A DNA stretch of 64,000 bases, taken from Lachnoclostridium sp. UBA1308 (GTDB taxonomy: Bacteria > Bacillota > Clostridia > Lachnospirales > Lachnospiraceae). Where the stretch lies: NCBI GenBank assembly GCA_002307215.1, contig DBTU01000026.1:5706-69705 (forward strand), written 5' to 3'. Below the pieces are notes generated by a model that did no database searches, was not told where the DNA came from, and was given only the letters and a program-made list of their open reading frames with translations. The first letter of the stretch is position 1, and each line of letters begins with the position of its first letter. Position numbers and translations under genes: made by a program. Shown one piece after another: positions 17,625-27,317 of the stretch.

Positions 17625-19397
17625 GTGAAGAAGAATAGCCTGCAATTTGAATTGAGCTTAAAAATCAGTGTTTTTTTTATAGTAGTTATCTTTGCGGTCA
17701 GTAGTGCAATTATTATTTACATGTCCAATCAGTACAATAAAATAATTATACAGAATATGAATAACAACATTGAAAATGTTGTCGAATCAATCGATTATTA
17801 TTTTGATGACGTAAAAACACCAATGGTTATGATTGCCCGAAACAGTAGTATTTTAAAGGCAGTTAAAGATTATCAGAACATGGATAACAGGGAAAAATTG
17901 GACACGGAAAATAGTTTGGAAGATTTCGTACAGAATATAACTGCTTTTAAGTCATTTATTAATGATATTATTATCATAGGTAATAATGGATATGTTTATA
18001 ACATTAATAATAATAGTCCGGACAAGTATCTTTATAACTTTAAATTTTTAGATAGTAGTTATTTGAAGGATGCAGAGGAAGGAACTATCAAATTATATTA
18101 TCTGGGACAGCACCCTACAGAATATTATATATCCGATGTACGTGATTCAAAAGTTTATTCCGTTGTACTACCCATAAGAACCGGAAAAAATAAATTGAGC
18201 TATATCATGTGTGATATAAAGGCTGAGACGATTAATGAAATTCTTCAAAATACTTTAAAAGATAAGCGGGCTAAAATGTTCATACAGGATGAACAGGGAA
18301 ATATTCTTTATGAAGAGGGAAATATCGGGGTATCGGCAGAAGAAGTTATGGAATACAGGACTGGGACGGGTAATGAAGCATATTCAAAAAAAAACATATT
18401 TGAAATATTATTTTCAAAGGGCAGCTATATAACTGAGGTAAAATCAGATATTACCGGGTGGACATATATTTACGTGGAGCCATTTAAAAATTTTAATGGT
18501 TTTATAAAAAAGGTATTCTTTTTTAATTTGATCATTATTATTTTTGCATCCACAGTTATTATTTTTTTTACGAAACAGTTATCCAGCCAGATTCTTAAGC
18601 CCTTGAAAAATATTGCTTTTATGATTCAAAAGATGAAGATTAACCAGGGAGAGAAAAATGAAAACAGCTTATATATGAAAGGACAGAACGTAAACAAATT
18701 AAGTATAGAAATCGAGCAGATGATCCATAGAATAGATAAACTTATCAGTGATAATTATTTGTCTGATTTAAAAACAAAGGATGCTCAAATTCAGGTTTTG
18801 GTGAATCAGTTATCCCCCCATTTCCTTTATAATACATTGCAGTTGATTGAATATCAGTCCCATCATAATCAGAAAGAGAATATCACAAAAATAATAAATG
18901 GGCTCAGTTATATTTTGCGATATTCAATCAGTAATGTAAAAACAGTTTGTTTAAAAGAGGAGTTTAGTTATATCTGTTCTTATCTTGATATTTATTGTCT
19001 TCGATACCAAAACAAATTGGAATACATAATCATTGGTAAAGAAGATTTGGAAAGTGCTGTTATTCCGAAAATGATACTGGAACCGGTGGTTGAGAATTGT
19101 ATCAAACATGGATTTGCAGGAAATTTTAAGGACGCAAAAATTAGAGTTACCGTTTTTCAGGAAAATCAGAAGCTTTATATTGCTGTCAGAGATAATGGGA
19201 AAGGGATAGATGAGAACGAATTGCTAAAGCTGCAGGAGAATCTGGAAAAAATGTCATTTCTAGAAGAACATATCGGTTTAAATAACATTCATTCCATCAT
19301 AAGATTACGCTATGGGGAACCTTTTGGGATATCAATAAAAAGTCAATTAGGAGAATTTACAGAAGTCACTTTACAAATGCCACTGAATTTAGAATGA
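17625..19397 (+). CDS. YesM-type sensor histidine kinase
   Basis: A 590-residue two-pass membrane kinase. One N-terminal membrane helix (about residues 12-33) is followed by a ~270-residue extracellular Cache-like sensor region, a second helix near 295-315 (LIIIIFASTVIIFF), a HAMP region, and the His_kinase domain with H-box LSPHFLYNTLQ (His near 399). The HATPase has N-box EPVVENCIKHGF and DNGKGID. GTG 17625 follows AGGAG. It precedes a YesN-type regulator and a carbohydrate ABC importer, the usual setting for YesMN pairs that sense extracellular saccharides. The 250-base gap upstream holds a TATAAT-like box near 17455 and a short inverted repeat (actgaat / attcagt, 17491-17530). Confidence 0.9.
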   Translation: MKKNSLQFELSLKISVFFIVVIFAVSSAIIIYMSNQYNKIIIQNMNNNIENVVESIDYYFDDVKTPMVMIARNSSILKAVKDYQNMDNREKLDTENSLEDFVQNITAFKSFINDIIIIGNNGYVYNINNNSPDKYLYNFKFLDSSYLKDAEEGTIKLYYLGQHPTEYYISDVRDSKVYSVVLPIRTGKNKLSYIMCDIKAETINEILQNTLKDKRAKMFIQDEQGNILYEEGNIGVSAEEVMEYRTGTGNEAYSKKNIFEILFSKGSYITEVKSDITGWTYIYVEPFKNFNGFIKKVFFFNLIIIIFASTVIIFFTKQLSSQILKPLKNIAFMIQKMKINQGEKNENSLYMKGQNVNKLSIEIEQMIHRIDKLISDNYLSDLKTKDAQIQVLVNQLSPHFLYNTLQLIEYQSHHNQKENITKIINGLSYILRYSISNVKTVCLKEEFSYICSYLDIYCLRYQNKLEYIIIGKEDLESAVIPKMILEPVVENCIKHGFAGNFKDAKIRVTVFQENQKLYIAVRDNGKGIDENELLKLQENLEKMSFLEEHIGLNNIHSIIRLRYGEPFGISIKSQLGEFTEVTLQMPLNLE

Positions 19398-19433
19398 GGC
19401 AGAAACTGCATATGATTTGTGGGGGATACTGGA

Positions 19434-20948
19434 ATGAGAAGGATATTATTGGTGGATGACGAGGATTATATTCTCGAATTGCTGCAGGAAATAATTGATT
19501 GGGAGTTTTATGGTTTTCAGATAATAGGAACGGCAGAGAATGCAAGAGAAGCTATGAAAATATTTTATCGGGAAGCACCTGATATTATTATTACGGATAT
19601 CTGCATGGATGATATATCAGGAATTGAATTCATCACAAGGATACGGTTACAGAATTCAACAGCAAAAATTATTATTTTAAGTGCATATGATAAATTTGAG
19701 TATGCCCAGAAAGCAATGAAATTAGATGTGGATGGGTATCTTTTGAAGCCCATAAATAAAGAAGAATTATTGAGTACCCTGCTAGAGGTACAAAAAAAGC
19801 TGGAATCAAAAAACGAATACCAGGATCAGATACGGTACCTTCAAAGCTCTTTGAGCAACCTTCAGAGAAAATATTTGGAGGAACAATTGATATGGATTTA
19901 TAAAAACGGTACAAAATCAGAGGCAGTTGACATTGAGATGCCGGGCTTTTGGGCTGTTGCCAGTATCCAAACCATTGTAAGAAATGAGATTGTATTTTTG
20001 GAGAGGCAAATAAAAAATTTGGCAGGTGTGGAAGCTTTTACTCTTTTTGTAGGGGATGGTTTATTTGCTTTGCTGTTGTATAGCAGCAATCAGAATGGAA
20101 ATCAAATAAAGGCAGCATTAGAACAGATAAAGAAAAAATACTGTGATGATGAAAAGTCAGTCTTGTGTGGTGTAAGTAATACTGATGAATGCAAGGAATT
20201 ATCTCAGATATGTGAAAATAGCCGAAGGGCGTTAAATTTACTTTTTTATAAAAATACAAAACACTATATTACAAATGCTGTAATAAAGAATATGGTTCAA
20301 TCGAGTAGAAGAGAAGAATTGAATCAGGAACAGTTTCTCCTTTGGATTGCAAACAATGAATTGGATCGATGCAGAGAGCATTTTCAGGAATATCTGAAAC
20401 GATGTGCAGATAGGAATGAAGATAAGAATAATGTAGATCAGTATTTTAACCAATGTGCATATACCATAAAGTCTTATGTACAGGAAAAAGGTAGTATTAC
20501 AGAAATTGAAAAGCTAATACAGGATGCCAGTCTGGCATTGCGTAGTACCGAAGTTTATGATTTGTTTGATCATTGTTTAAAGCTTATCGATGGAGACAGC
20601 TTTCATTTAAAAAAGACAGGAATTATAATAGCCAATGCACAGGATTATATTCGAAATAATTGTTATGATGAAAAATTCTCTGTAGACTTATTGGCGGAGT
20701 ATTTGAATATCTCAAAAAGCTATTTGTCCAAATTGTATAAGGATGAGACAAAGGAGTCGATATGGAATTATGTAATTCGTGTCAGAATAACAAAAGCAAG
20801 AGAAATGCTGGTAAATACAAATGCGACGAATTACGAAATTACAAAGGCGATCGGATATGCAAGTGAGTATCATTTTTCCAGAGCCTTTAGCAAAATAGTA
20901 GGAGTATCGCCTTCTACCTACAAGAAGCTTTATTTGCAAAAAAAATAA
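19434..20948 (+). CDS. YesN-type response regulator with AraC DNA-binding domain
   Basis: A 504-residue regulator. The N-terminal receiver domain (RRILLVDDEDYILELL; phospho-Asp in IIITDICMDD; Lys in LLKPIN) is followed by a ~270-residue linker. The C-terminal AraC double helix-turn-helix occupies roughly the last 100 residues (FSVDLLAEYLNISKSYLSKL and YEITKAIGYASEYHFSRAF). ATG 19434 was preferred to the in-frame GTG 19419 because GGGGG at 19421-19425 is correctly spaced for 19434. It is expected to activate the downstream saccharide uptake and catabolic genes when phosphorylated by the YesM-type kinase. Confidence 0.9.
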   Translation: MRRILLVDDEDYILELLQEIIDWEFYGFQIIGTAENAREAMKIFYREAPDIIITDICMDDISGIEFITRIRLQNSTAKIIILSAYDKFEYAQKAMKLDVDGYLLKPINKEELLSTLLEVQKKLESKNEYQDQIRYLQSSLSNLQRKYLEEQLIWIYKNGTKSEAVDIEMPGFWAVASIQTIVRNEIVFLERQIKNLAGVEAFTLFVGDGLFALLLYSSNQNGNQIKAALEQIKKKYCDDEKSVLCGVSNTDECKELSQICENSRRALNLLFYKNTKHYITNAVIKNMVQSSRREELNQEQFLLWIANNELDRCREHFQEYLKRCADRNEDKNNVDQYFNQCAYTIKSYVQEKGSITEIEKLIQDASLALRSTEVYDLFDHCLKLIDGDSFHLKKTGIIIANAQDYIRNNCYDEKFSVDLLAEYLNISKSYLSKLYKDETKESIWNYVIRVRITKAREMLVNTNATNYEITKAIGYASEYHFSRAFSKIVGVSPSTYKKLYLQKK

Positions 20949-20951
20949 TAT

Positions 20952-20986
20952 ATGATAAGAAATAATAGTTTTTATCATTTTATATG
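20952..20986 (+). terminator. Weak hairpin between the two-component genes and the 633-residue gene
   Basis: atgataa (20952-20958) pairs with ttatcat (20972-20978), followed by tttatatg. The stem is AT-only, so any termination would be partial. Confidence 0.3.
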
Positions 20987-21028
20987 ATGTGCTTATTTTC
21001 TATACTTCTAATATAGGAGGGACAGAAG

Positions 21029-22930
21029 ATGGGCATATTTTTTATGGATGGAAATTCGATTTGTAAAGATGGAAGGAAACTGGCAATAGTTGAAAAACTA
21101 GAAGGCATAGGATACTGTGATGAGTTTAATATGATAGAATCCGGTATATTTGAATGGACCAGGTCTATATTAATCAAGGGTACTTCAGATGAGAACTATC
21201 AAAACCTTCAGATGGGAATTCAGATAATTGCTCCAATTGATTTCTATATGATTCCGGGAGTGACTTATAATGGAAATAAATGGGGAAACGGAAAAGAGCC
21301 AAAAGGATTGTCACTTGAAGGAGAACCCTGGAAATTTGGATATCATAGATGTGGTATTCCGGCAGGAATGTATTGCCAGAATGAAGAGTTTGCAATAGGA
21401 ATGTGGGGGAGCCTGGAAAGTACACTGCATTTTTCGAGTATCATGGACAGGAATGAGGAAAACAAACTGAGCATGAAACTGCAATTTCCTGAACAGGAAG
21501 GGCCAGTTATTTATTGCGCTAAAGATCAATATGAGAAAGGCCAATATCTGGAATCATTCCTGCTTGAAGCAGATAAAATTGAATTAAAGGCAGTTGTTGT
21601 TGTCTGCGAAAGGGAGAAAGAATATGATTATGCAAAATACTTGCATACAGCCTGGAGGTATTTTAGAGAGATATCCAAACCCAAGCGCAGTAAAAAAGAA
21701 ATCTGGGAGCTGGGATTTGACTTTATGAGGAATAGTGCTTATTTCGAAGATGCGAGCTTTTGCGGTTTTTGTATGGGACTGACATGGAGTGGAACACAGT
21801 GGATTCAGAAAAAGGATTACCTGGAAATCGGCTGGGTCGGACAGAATGCATCGCTGGCAGTTTCTCTTATTTATAAACATGCTATTAACGGCGATGCCCT
21901 TGCCTTACAAATGGGACTGCGGATATTGGATAGTTGGATTGAACATGCAGTTTTACCCAATGGCCTGTTTCGATGCAGATTTGACAAAATCCTGATATTT
22001 GGGGACAATCAGGATAATAAGGATGAAAGAAATGACGCGGCCAATCTTTACAGTGTTGTGGATGAATATTTGGATGCCTATCAGTTACTGAAAGAAATGG
22101 GAATAGAACGGGAGAACTATAAAGTAGCGGTATTAAACTTATGCAATTTAATGGTACGGATACAGCAGGATGATGGAAAATTTGGAAAGGCTTGGTTTAA
22201 TGATGAAAGCTGTTCCGATACAGATGGAACCATAGGCTGTTATATTGGAAAAGCCCTTAGTATCGCTTATCGGCTGACAGGGAAAGAAGAATATCTTACG
22301 GCTGCCATGAAAAGCTTGCGGTTTTATTATGAAGATTTTATAGCAAATGGATACACAACCGCGGGAGCACTGGATACATACTGTGTAGATAAAGAATCTG
22401 CCATTCCATTGCTGGGTGCAGCATTGGAGCTTTATCAATGTACAAAGCAGGAGCAGTATCTGGAAAAGGCTGTCATGATAAGCAATTATCTTGCTACCTG
22501 GCAATATCATTATAATGTGGATTTTCCTGAAACCTCTCTTCTGGGGCAGATGAAATATAAGACCAGAGGAGGCACTGCCGTATCTGTACAGCATCACCAT
22601 ATTGACTGCTTTGGATTGACATTTTATGAAGATTGGATACTACTAGCTCAGCTGACGGATGACATAATATGGAAGGAACGTGCCGAAGCCTTGTGGAATA
22701 ACAGCTTATATAATATTTCGGATGGAACGTTGGTGATTAAGGGGCAGAGGCGGCCAAGAGGAAGCCAGGATGAGGGATTTTTGCAGACCAGATGGCATAC
22801 TAAAAAGGGAGAATATTTTGGTGTATCGGAGTGGTTGGTTGTCTGGAATACGGCTTTTCGTTTGAAAATACTGAGAAAAGAGTATTTGGCAAATAAAAGA
22901 GTATATAGCAAAAACAAAAAGAAGATTTGA
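21029..22930 (+). CDS. Unrecognised 633-residue protein, probable six-hairpin glycosidase-like enzyme
   Basis: A large cytoplasmic protein (no signal peptide) whose family I do not recognise with certainty. The first ~200 residues look beta-rich. Residues ~230-620 show repeated amphipathic helices with paired Trp, Tyr and acidic residues (WELGFDFMRNSAYFE, YLEIGWVGQNASLAVSL, VSVQHHHIDCFGLTFYEDW), suggestive of an (alpha/alpha)6 toroid as in unsaturated glucuronyl hydrolases and related enzymes. ATG 21029 follows TAGGAGGGACAG. It lies between a YesMN pair and a sugar importer with sugar-acid catabolic genes, so it probably releases or modifies the imported saccharide. The fold is inferred from residue pattern only. 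Confidence 0.6.
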   Translation: MGIFFMDGNSICKDGRKLAIVEKLEGIGYCDEFNMIESGIFEWTRSILIKGTSDENYQNLQMGIQIIAPIDFYMIPGVTYNGNKWGNGKEPKGLSLEGEPWKFGYHRCGIPAGMYCQNEEFAIGMWGSLESTLHFSSIMDRNEENKLSMKLQFPEQEGPVIYCAKDQYEKGQYLESFLLEADKIELKAVVVVCEREKEYDYAKYLHTAWRYFREISKPKRSKKEIWELGFDFMRNSAYFEDASFCGFCMGLTWSGTQWIQKKDYLEIGWVGQNASLAVSLIYKHAINGDALALQMGLRILDSWIEHAVLPNGLFRCRFDKILIFGDNQDNKDERNDAANLYSVVDEYLDAYQLLKEMGIERENYKVAVLNLCNLMVRIQQDDGKFGKAWFNDESCSDTDGTIGCYIGKALSIAYRLTGKEEYLTAAMKSLRFYYEDFIANGYTTAGALDTYCVDKESAIPLLGAALELYQCTKQEQYLEKAVMISNYLATWQYHYNVDFPETSLLGQMKYKTRGGTAVSVQHHHIDCFGLTFYEDWILLAQLTDDIIWKERAEALWNNSLYNISDGTLVIKGQRRPRGSQDEGFLQTRWHTKKGEYFGVSEWLVVWNTAFRLKILRKEYLANKRVYSKNKKKI

Positions 22931-23029
22931 TAAATGTTAAGAACTTAAAGCATTTTATACGTTCATCTGAACTGCTAAAATCTTTATATAAGAGTTAACC
23001 TTATAAATCTTAAAGAAAGAAGGAATTTT

Positions 23030-24349
23030 ATGAAAAAAAAATTATGGACTATGCTTTTAGCACTTTCGCTTGTTGTCGGGTTGGCAGGATGCAAAAGCAA
23101 CACAGGGGGCACATCAGACAATCAGGGAGCAGAGGTAACTAACCCTCAGGCAGAGGTAACTGCCTCGGCAGACGCAGATACGTTAATCGAGCCTTGTACC
23201 TTGACATTCTTGTCCTGGTATCCGCTGGAAAAATACCAGCCAATCCTGGAAGCATTTGCCAGTGAATATCCGGATATAAAAATCGAATTTCAATATGCGG
23301 CTCCGGTAGCAGATTATCTGGAAAAAATGCAGGTTTTGACATCAACAGGTGAAGTTCCGGATTTGTTCTATATTTCAGCTGAGAACAAAACAGAAATGAT
23401 AAGCAATGGTTATTGCGCAGATATTACTAATACGGAGGCTGTTTCCAAACTGGTTGATGTAAACAGACAAACCTATGAGGCAGACGGGATTGACTATGGA
23501 TTTGCCCCCACAACCTGGGTAGGCGGATATTTCTACAATAAAGATATTTTTAGTGAACTTGGCCTGGAAGCACCAAAAACATGGGATGAATTCCTCAACG
23601 TATGTGCTGCTCTGAAAGAGAATGGAACAAGACCGATTATTGAAAGAGGAGAGTGGTTCTGGGACAGCTTTTTGGGACCGTTTATGAATGATTATCTGGC
23701 AAATGATCCAAATTATCACCAGGAAGTTATCGATGGAACCAAAACCTTTGCAGACGGATGGGGTCCTTATATTGAGAAATGGTACAATGATTTAGTTGTT
23801 CCGGGATATATTGATGAAGACCTTGTCAGTGTAAGCTCACAGGAATTTTTCAGTGAATTTGCGACTGGAAATACAGGAATGCTGGCAGGACATGCAGGGC
23901 ATTTGTTAGAAGTACAGAAGTTGAATCCGGATTTCGAAATAGGCTTTTTCCCGATGCCGGGTACAGAATCGGATATTAAAGTTGCATATGGAGCGGTAGA
24001 TTGTGCTGTTGCAATCAGTTCGAAAACGAAGTATGCAAAACAGGCAGAGATCTTTTTGAATTTTATTTCAAGAGATGATATCATACAGCTTTACCAACAG
24101 ATGAACGGTTATGTAATTGGTATGAAAGGAATCACATCAAATGTGGATCCAATCCTTTCTGATGTTGCAAAGATGTACTCAGATGGACAAATCAGTGTAT
24201 ATATTCCTCAGGGAAATTGGGGCGCATACGGTACCGGTTTACAGCAGCAGCTTATTTCTTCCAGCCAGCAATTATTGCTGAAAGAAATTGACAGTAAGAC
24301 ATTAATTCAACAAATGCAGGATAAATTGACAGAATTAAAGGACGAGTAA
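23030..24349 (+). CDS. Family 1 extracellular solute-binding lipoprotein of a sugar ABC importer
   Basis: A 439-residue lipoprotein. The signal sequence ends in the lipobox LAGC (Cys near residue 21), followed by a Ser/Gly/Asp spacer. The mature part is a typical carbohydrate-binding protein (LTFLSWYPLEKYQPILEAF, GFAPTTWVGGYFYNKDIF, ELGLEAPKTWDEF), rich in Trp and Tyr for stacking on sugars. It delivers substrate to the two permeases that follow; no ATPase is in the operon, so a shared MsmK-type ATPase elsewhere is expected. ATG follows GAAGGAATTTT. A 14-bp hairpin separates it from the first permease gene. Confidence 0.92.
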   Translation: MKKKLWTMLLALSLVVGLAGCKSNTGGTSDNQGAEVTNPQAEVTASADADTLIEPCTLTFLSWYPLEKYQPILEAFASEYPDIKIEFQYAAPVADYLEKMQVLTSTGEVPDLFYISAENKTEMISNGYCADITNTEAVSKLVDVNRQTYEADGIDYGFAPTTWVGGYFYNKDIFSELGLEAPKTWDEFLNVCAALKENGTRPIIERGEWFWDSFLGPFMNDYLANDPNYHQEVIDGTKTFADGWGPYIEKWYNDLVVPGYIDEDLVSVSSQEFFSEFATGNTGMLAGHAGHLLEVQKLNPDFEIGFFPMPGTESDIKVAYGAVDCAVAISSKTKYAKQAEIFLNFISRDDIIQLYQQMNGYVIGMKGITSNVDPILSDVAKMYSDGQISVYIPQGNWGAYGTGLQQQLISSSQQLLLKEIDSKTLIQQMQDKLTELKDE

Positions 24350-24374
24350 TAGCTTTCGGCTATGAACATCTCAG

Positions 24375-24406
24375 AATATGTGGAGACATAATTGTCTCCA
24401 CATATT
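24375..24406 (+). other. Perfect intercistronic hairpin between binding-protein and permease genes
   Basis: aatatgtggagaca and tgtctccacatatt form a 14-bp perfect stem with loop taat. No T-run follows; the AGGAGG of the permease begins four bases later. Such hairpins in importer operons commonly protect the upstream mRNA end or dampen read-through, so that binding protein exceeds permease. Confidence 0.75.
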
Positions 24407-24421
24407 ATTAGGAGGATATTT

Positions 24422-25303
24422 ATGTTAAACCCCAGGTTTTTTAAAAAATACATATATTTTATTATCGGTGCATTTATGATTTACACTGCTATTCTGATTA
24501 TTCCTATCGCACTTAGTTTTGCTTATTCTTTTACAAATTGGGACGGTTATTCAAAGACTATCGATTTTGTCGGTTTAAAAAACTTTATAAAAATCTTTCA
24601 TTCGGATGCAATGCTGTCGGCTTTAGGAAATACATTTGTGTTTAGCCTCTTTAATGCGATAATAATAACAGTTTTGGCAATACCGCTGTCTCTGGTATTT
24701 AATGCCGGTTTTAAAATACGCAATTTTGTTCGGTCTTCATTTTTCTTTGCTTCAGTTCCGAGTGTTCTGATCATCGGCTATATTTTTCAACTATTTTTTG
24801 GTCCCACAAGTAATGGAGTAATTAATTCATTTTTAGGAAGTCTAGGAATAGATCCGGTGAAATGGCTTTCAAAAGGATTTTTGCCAATGTTTACTATTAT
24901 TTTGACAAATGTTTGGAGGCTTACGGGATGGCATGCCTGCATTTATCTGGCAAGATTACAGGGCATATCAGAGGAATATTATGAAGCGAGTAGAATTGAT
25001 GGAGCATCAAAATGGAATATTTTTTGGTACATAACATTTCCTCTGTTAGCTCCGGCTATGACAATCAGTATGATGCTGATTATAATTGATGGATTGAAAA
25101 TATATGCTTTGCCATATTCTTTAACCGGTGGCGGTCCTGGGTATAGAACAACGTTTATGACCCAGTTGATTATTGAAACGGGTATTGGCGAAAAGATGGT
25201 AGGAAAATCATCAGCAATGGCAGTTGTATTTTTTGCTGTCATCATGATTGTAGCCCTTATTCAACTTCATTTTTCAAGAAAGAGGGAAGAATCCATATGC
25301 TGA
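24422..25303 (+). CDS. Sugar ABC importer permease, MalF/UgpA type
   Basis: A 293-residue inner-membrane permease with six predicted helices. The cytoplasmic EAA loop reads EYYEASRIDGASKWNIFWYI (EAA---G pattern), the ATPase contact of binding-protein-dependent importers. ATG 24422 follows TTAGGAGGATATTT, so the longer upstream frame is not used. Its last codons overlap the next permease start by seven bases. It pairs with the second permease to form the channel for the saccharide bound by the upstream lipoprotein. Confidence 0.92.
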   Translation: MLNPRFFKKYIYFIIGAFMIYTAILIIPIALSFAYSFTNWDGYSKTIDFVGLKNFIKIFHSDAMLSALGNTFVFSLFNAIIITVLAIPLSLVFNAGFKIRNFVRSSFFFASVPSVLIIGYIFQLFFGPTSNGVINSFLGSLGIDPVKWLSKGFLPMFTIILTNVWRLTGWHACIYLARLQGISEEYYEASRIDGASKWNIFWYITFPLLAPAMTISMMLIIIDGLKIYALPYSLTGGGPGYRTTFMTQLIIETGIGEKMVGKSSAMAVVFFAVIMIVALIQLHFSRKREESIC

Positions 25304-26124
25304 AAAATAAGAAATTGTTGAATATTGTACTTCAGATAATCCTTTTCCTTCTGACATTTGTGTTCTTAAGTCCTATTATATATATGGTTCTGAATTCTTT
25401 TAAACCATATAGTCAGATGTTAAAGGCTCCTTGGGCTTTTCCTAATACATTTTTTCTAGATAATTACATCAAAGCCTTTCATCAGATGAAATTTTTTCAA
25501 TCTTTGTTTAATTCAACAGTGATTACGGTGGGATCTGTTTTTCTGATTGTGGTTTTGGGTGCTCTTGCAGCTTATCCGATTACCAGATTCAATAACCGGA
25601 TGACAAAATTTTTATCGGTTTATTTTTTGATTGGGTATATGGTTCCTACCCAGGTGCTGATAGTACAAATTTTTTCAGTTATGAAAATGGTACATCTAAT
25701 TAATACAAAAACGGGATTGATTCTTGTCTATGGAGCCAGTGTATCCTTTGCAATTTTCATGTATCAGGGTTTTATACGCTCTATCCCCATTGATATGGAA
25801 GAAGCTGCACTAATCGATGGAGCCAGACCATGGCAGGTGTTCTGGAAAGTGGTATTTCCTCTGTTGAAACCGGCAACGGCTACCTTGACTATTTTTCAGA
25901 CTATGTGGATATGGAATGACTTTGTTCTTTCTAATTTATTCTTAAGTTCCAGAAAAAATCTGACCTTGTTGTTGGAATTACACCAGTGCATTGGTGAATT
26001 TAGCCTTGACTGGTCTGTAATGCTTGCAATTATGTGTATTGTAATGCTGCCTATGGTCATTTTTTATCTACTGATGCAAAAACAGATTATTGCAGGAATG
26101 ACGGCAGGAGCTGTGAAAGGATGA
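25297..26124 (+). CDS. Sugar ABC importer permease, MalG/UgpE type
   Basis: A 275-residue permease with six predicted helices and the EAA loop (IDMEEAALIDGARPWQVFWK). It carries the MalG-type N-terminal segment LSPIIYMVLNSFK. The start overlaps the previous gene, and its stop lies just before the first dehydratase gene, which points to one long operon. Confidence 0.92.
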   Translation: MLKNKKLLNIVLQIILFLLTFVFLSPIIYMVLNSFKPYSQMLKAPWAFPNTFFLDNYIKAFHQMKFFQSLFNSTVITVGSVFLIVVLGALAAYPITRFNNRMTKFLSVYFLIGYMVPTQVLIVQIFSVMKMVHLINTKTGLILVYGASVSFAIFMYQGFIRSIPIDMEEAALIDGARPWQVFWKVVFPLLKPATATLTIFQTMWIWNDFVLSNLFLSSRKNLTLLLELHQCIGEFSLDWSVMLAIMCIVMLPMVIFYLLMQKQIIAGMTAGAVKG

Positions 26125-26129
26125 CAAAT

Positions 26130-27281
26130 ATGAGAATAATTGATGTTCAGGTATTTCAAATAAAACCCAGGTGGATGCTTGTTAAAATAAGTACCGATGA
26201 AGGCATAACCGGATGGGGTGAACCGACGTTGGAGGGAAAAGCAACTGTAGTTGAACAGGCGGTGAAGGTATTTGCTGAACTTCTGATCAATGAAGATCCG
26301 ATGAGGATAGAACATCTTTACAATAAAATGTATAGAGGCGGTTTTTACAGAGGAGGCGGTGTAATCTGCAGCGCAATCAGCGGTATTGAACAGGCCCTAT
26401 GGGATATTAAGGGAAAAAAATTAGGAGTTCCGGTCTGGCAGCTTTTAGGTGGAAAATGCAGAGATCGAATCAGAATGTATGCTCATACAGTTCCCTTTAA
26501 TGACAATCCAACAAGGGAGGAGATACTATATTGGGTGAATAAAAGGAAAAAAGATGGTTTTAATGCACTTAAAACTTCCATGGTAGCTCCTCCTATCAGG
26601 CATATCGATACCTGGGACAAGGTGGAAAGCATTATAGATAGAATTGCAGCTATGAGAGAAGCAGCAGGAAATGATGTGGATATTGCCGTGGATTTTCATG
26701 GCAGGATATCACCGGCTATGGCACCATTACTGATGAAGGAATTAGAGCCGTATCATCCCATGTTTATTGAGGAGCCGGTATTGCCGGAAAATGTTGAGGT
26801 TATGAAGCGGATTTCTGAGAAGACAGTGCTTCCTGTTGCTGCCGGAGAACGGCTATTTACAACATATGGCTTTAGGGAAATTATCGAAAAGCAGGCTGTG
26901 AATGTCGTACAACCAGATCTCTGTCATTGTGGAGGGATACTTCAGGCATTTAAAATTGCTGCTATGGCAGCAAACTATTATATTTCCGTGGCTCCTCATA
27001 ATCCGTTGGGGCCAGTGGCTTTGGCAGCCTGTCTTCAACTTGACACCTGTATTTCGAATTTTACGGCACAGGAACATCCTACCCATGAAAAGAAACTGGA
27101 TCTTGGAGTTGGATTGTTTAAAGATCCCTTCGTAATAAAAGAAGGATATATTGATGTCCCTAATAAACCGGGGCTTGGTTTTGAAATTGATGAAGATGCG
27201 GTAAAAGAATTAAGTTACGATGGAAAATGGACAAATCCGATTCTGTATTTTGAAGATGATCATTCCATGGGAGAATGGTAA
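26130..27281 (+). CDS. Mandelate racemase/enolase-superfamily sugar-acid dehydratase, DgoD paralogue
   Basis: A 383-residue enolase-superfamily enzyme close to galactonate dehydratases. Capping-domain motifs YRGGFYRGG and GIEQALWDIKGK are present. The barrel has VDFHGR (metal Asp and catalytic His), FIEEPVLPEN and AAGERLF (metal Glu residues), QPDLCHCGGI and APHNPLGP (second His). It differs from the second DgoD-like gene in the 20s/80s region, reading HTVPFNDNPTRE where DgoD has WIGGDRP, and KTSMVAPP where DgoD has KMN. The substrate may therefore differ in one stereocentre. ATG 26130 was chosen over 26121 because GAAAGGA spacing fits it and the DgoD family starts MRI/MKI. It would dehydrate an aldonate to a 2-keto-3-deoxy acid. 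Confidence 0.88.
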   Translation: MRIIDVQVFQIKPRWMLVKISTDEGITGWGEPTLEGKATVVEQAVKVFAELLINEDPMRIEHLYNKMYRGGFYRGGGVICSAISGIEQALWDIKGKKLGVPVWQLLGGKCRDRIRMYAHTVPFNDNPTREEILYWVNKRKKDGFNALKTSMVAPPIRHIDTWDKVESIIDRIAAMREAAGNDVDIAVDFHGRISPAMAPLLMKELEPYHPMFIEEPVLPENVEVMKRISEKTVLPVAAGERLFTTYGFREIIEKQAVNVVQPDLCHCGGILQAFKIAAMAANYYISVAPHNPLGPVALAACLQLDTCISNFTAQEHPTHEKKLDLGVGLFKDPFVIKEGYIDVPNKPGLGFEIDEDAVKELSYDGKWTNPILYFEDDHSMGEW

Positions 27282-27317
27282 CAGGAAGAACTATTAACAG
27301 CTGGAAGGTGATGAAAA

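Noticed and set aside
22148..22600. 150-codon minus-strand frame inside the 633-residue gene
   Set aside because: Shadow frame without start signals; the plus-strand gene is continuous and in an operon.
24375..24406. Rho-independent terminator ending the binding-protein transcript
   Set aside because: No T-run follows the stem and the permease ribosome site begins four bases later.
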